A DNA stretch of 64,000 bases, from contig NZ_VJZZ01000005.1 of the NCBI RefSeq assembly GCF_009659535.1, forward strand, positions 357,095 to 421,094, given 5' to 3'. How positions within the stretch are numbered: position 1 is the first letter of the stretch; every line of letters starts with the position of its first letter. Positions 63,910 through 64,000 of the stretch are shown here, one piece after another. A program made the translations under genes and the position numbers. The notes under the pieces are model-generated. The model did not search any database, was not told the origin of the DNA, and was given only the letters and a program-made list of their open reading frames with translations. Origin of the DNA: Aggregicoccus sp. 17bor-14. GTDB lineage: Bacteria > Myxococcota > Myxococcia > Myxococcales > Myxococcaceae.

Positions 63910-64000
63910 CTAAGCGGCCGCGAGGACAGCGTCGATGAGGTACTCGGCGGGTTTCTCGCGCTCCCGCGCGGAGGGCAGCTGCGCGAAAACCTCCGCGCGC
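63910..64000 (-). CDS. C-terminal fragment of an unidentified gene, cut by the window edge
   Basis: The last 29 codons before a TAG at 63910-63912, read leftward from the right edge, give a plausible C-terminus: RAEVFAQLPSARERE, then KPAEYLIDAVLAAA. It ends 130 bases from the DUF1499 stop, in sequence noticeably less GC-rich than the genes before it. The ending could belong to a transposase or to any other protein; there is too little to decide. Confidence 0.4.
   Translation of the reverse strand, partial: RAEVFAQLPSAREREKPAEYLIDAVLAAA

Noticed and set aside
63780..64000. Insertion sequence end at the right edge
   Set aside because: The C-terminal fragment and the less GC-rich flank hint at one, but no terminal repeat or transposase motif can be shown in the few bases available.

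Overview
The window is very GC-rich (roughly 70% or more by eye) and densely coded. It looks like the chromosome of a myxobacterium, probably Myxococcaceae. The best evidence is three genes of the myxobacterial DUF2378 (TIGR02265) family, a secreted esterase ending in a MYXO-CTERM-like sorting tail, many lipoproteins, and a very large hybrid histidine kinase with a periplasmic propeller. No rRNA, tRNA, CRISPR array or complete insertion sequence was seen. I could not assign a genus.

Layout. 1-7470: cut Old-Yellow-Enzyme gene, DUF2277 protein, 2-oxoglutarate dioxygenase, Cho-like GIY-YIG nuclease, small lipoprotein, MFS transporter, SGNH esterase, membrane acyltransferase. 7542-15025: BTAD/AAA regulator, threonine synthase, FAD monooxygenase, a three-gene unit with a tandem DUF2378 pair and a papain-like hydrolase, and a lipoprotein. 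15044-25635: giant hybrid sensor kinase, patatin-like lipase, CocE/NonD hydrolase, ung with an overlapping secreted beta-propeller gene, and AidB followed by a 30-bp tandem repeat. 25735-32044: a second BTAD/AAA regulator divergent from a TonB-dependent receptor and its coupled lipoprotein. 32045-32918 is the only long gene-free stretch; it holds a terminator and several inverted repeats. 32919-38726: alpha/beta hydrolase, fatty-acid desaturase, cobalamin-type radical SAM enzyme, glutaminyl cyclase, third DUF2378 gene, quinone-oxidoreductase-like enzyme. 38750-50425: long carboxypeptidase-regulatory-repeat protein, acyl-CoA synthetase, two SDRs, class C beta-lactamase-like hydrolase with TPRs, a mono-haem cytochrome c divergent from an octahaem cytochrome, and a YaiI/DUF188 protein. 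50574-54701: small membrane protein, a lipoprotein with two pilin-head-like domains, another lipoprotein, ADP-ribosylglycohydrolase. 54942-62222: arginine operon. 62361-64000: ECF sigma factor, DUF1499 protein, a cut gene.

The clearest functional unit is the arginine operon, argC - argJ/argB fusion - argR - argG - argH - argF, with almost every junction overlapping. It begins at two tandem 5-4-5 palindromes with the spacing of ArgR operator pairs, one of them over the argC start codon, so the repressor encoded in the operon probably controls it. The acetylglutamate kinase half of the fusion has replacements at two normally conserved places.

Other points of interest are an 8-bp direct repeat with exact 22-bp periodicity between the second BTAD regulator and the TonB receptor, the lipoprotein built from two pilin-head-like modules, four convergent gene pairs that each share a CTAG at their stop codons, and four copies of a dispersed palindromic intergenic repeat.
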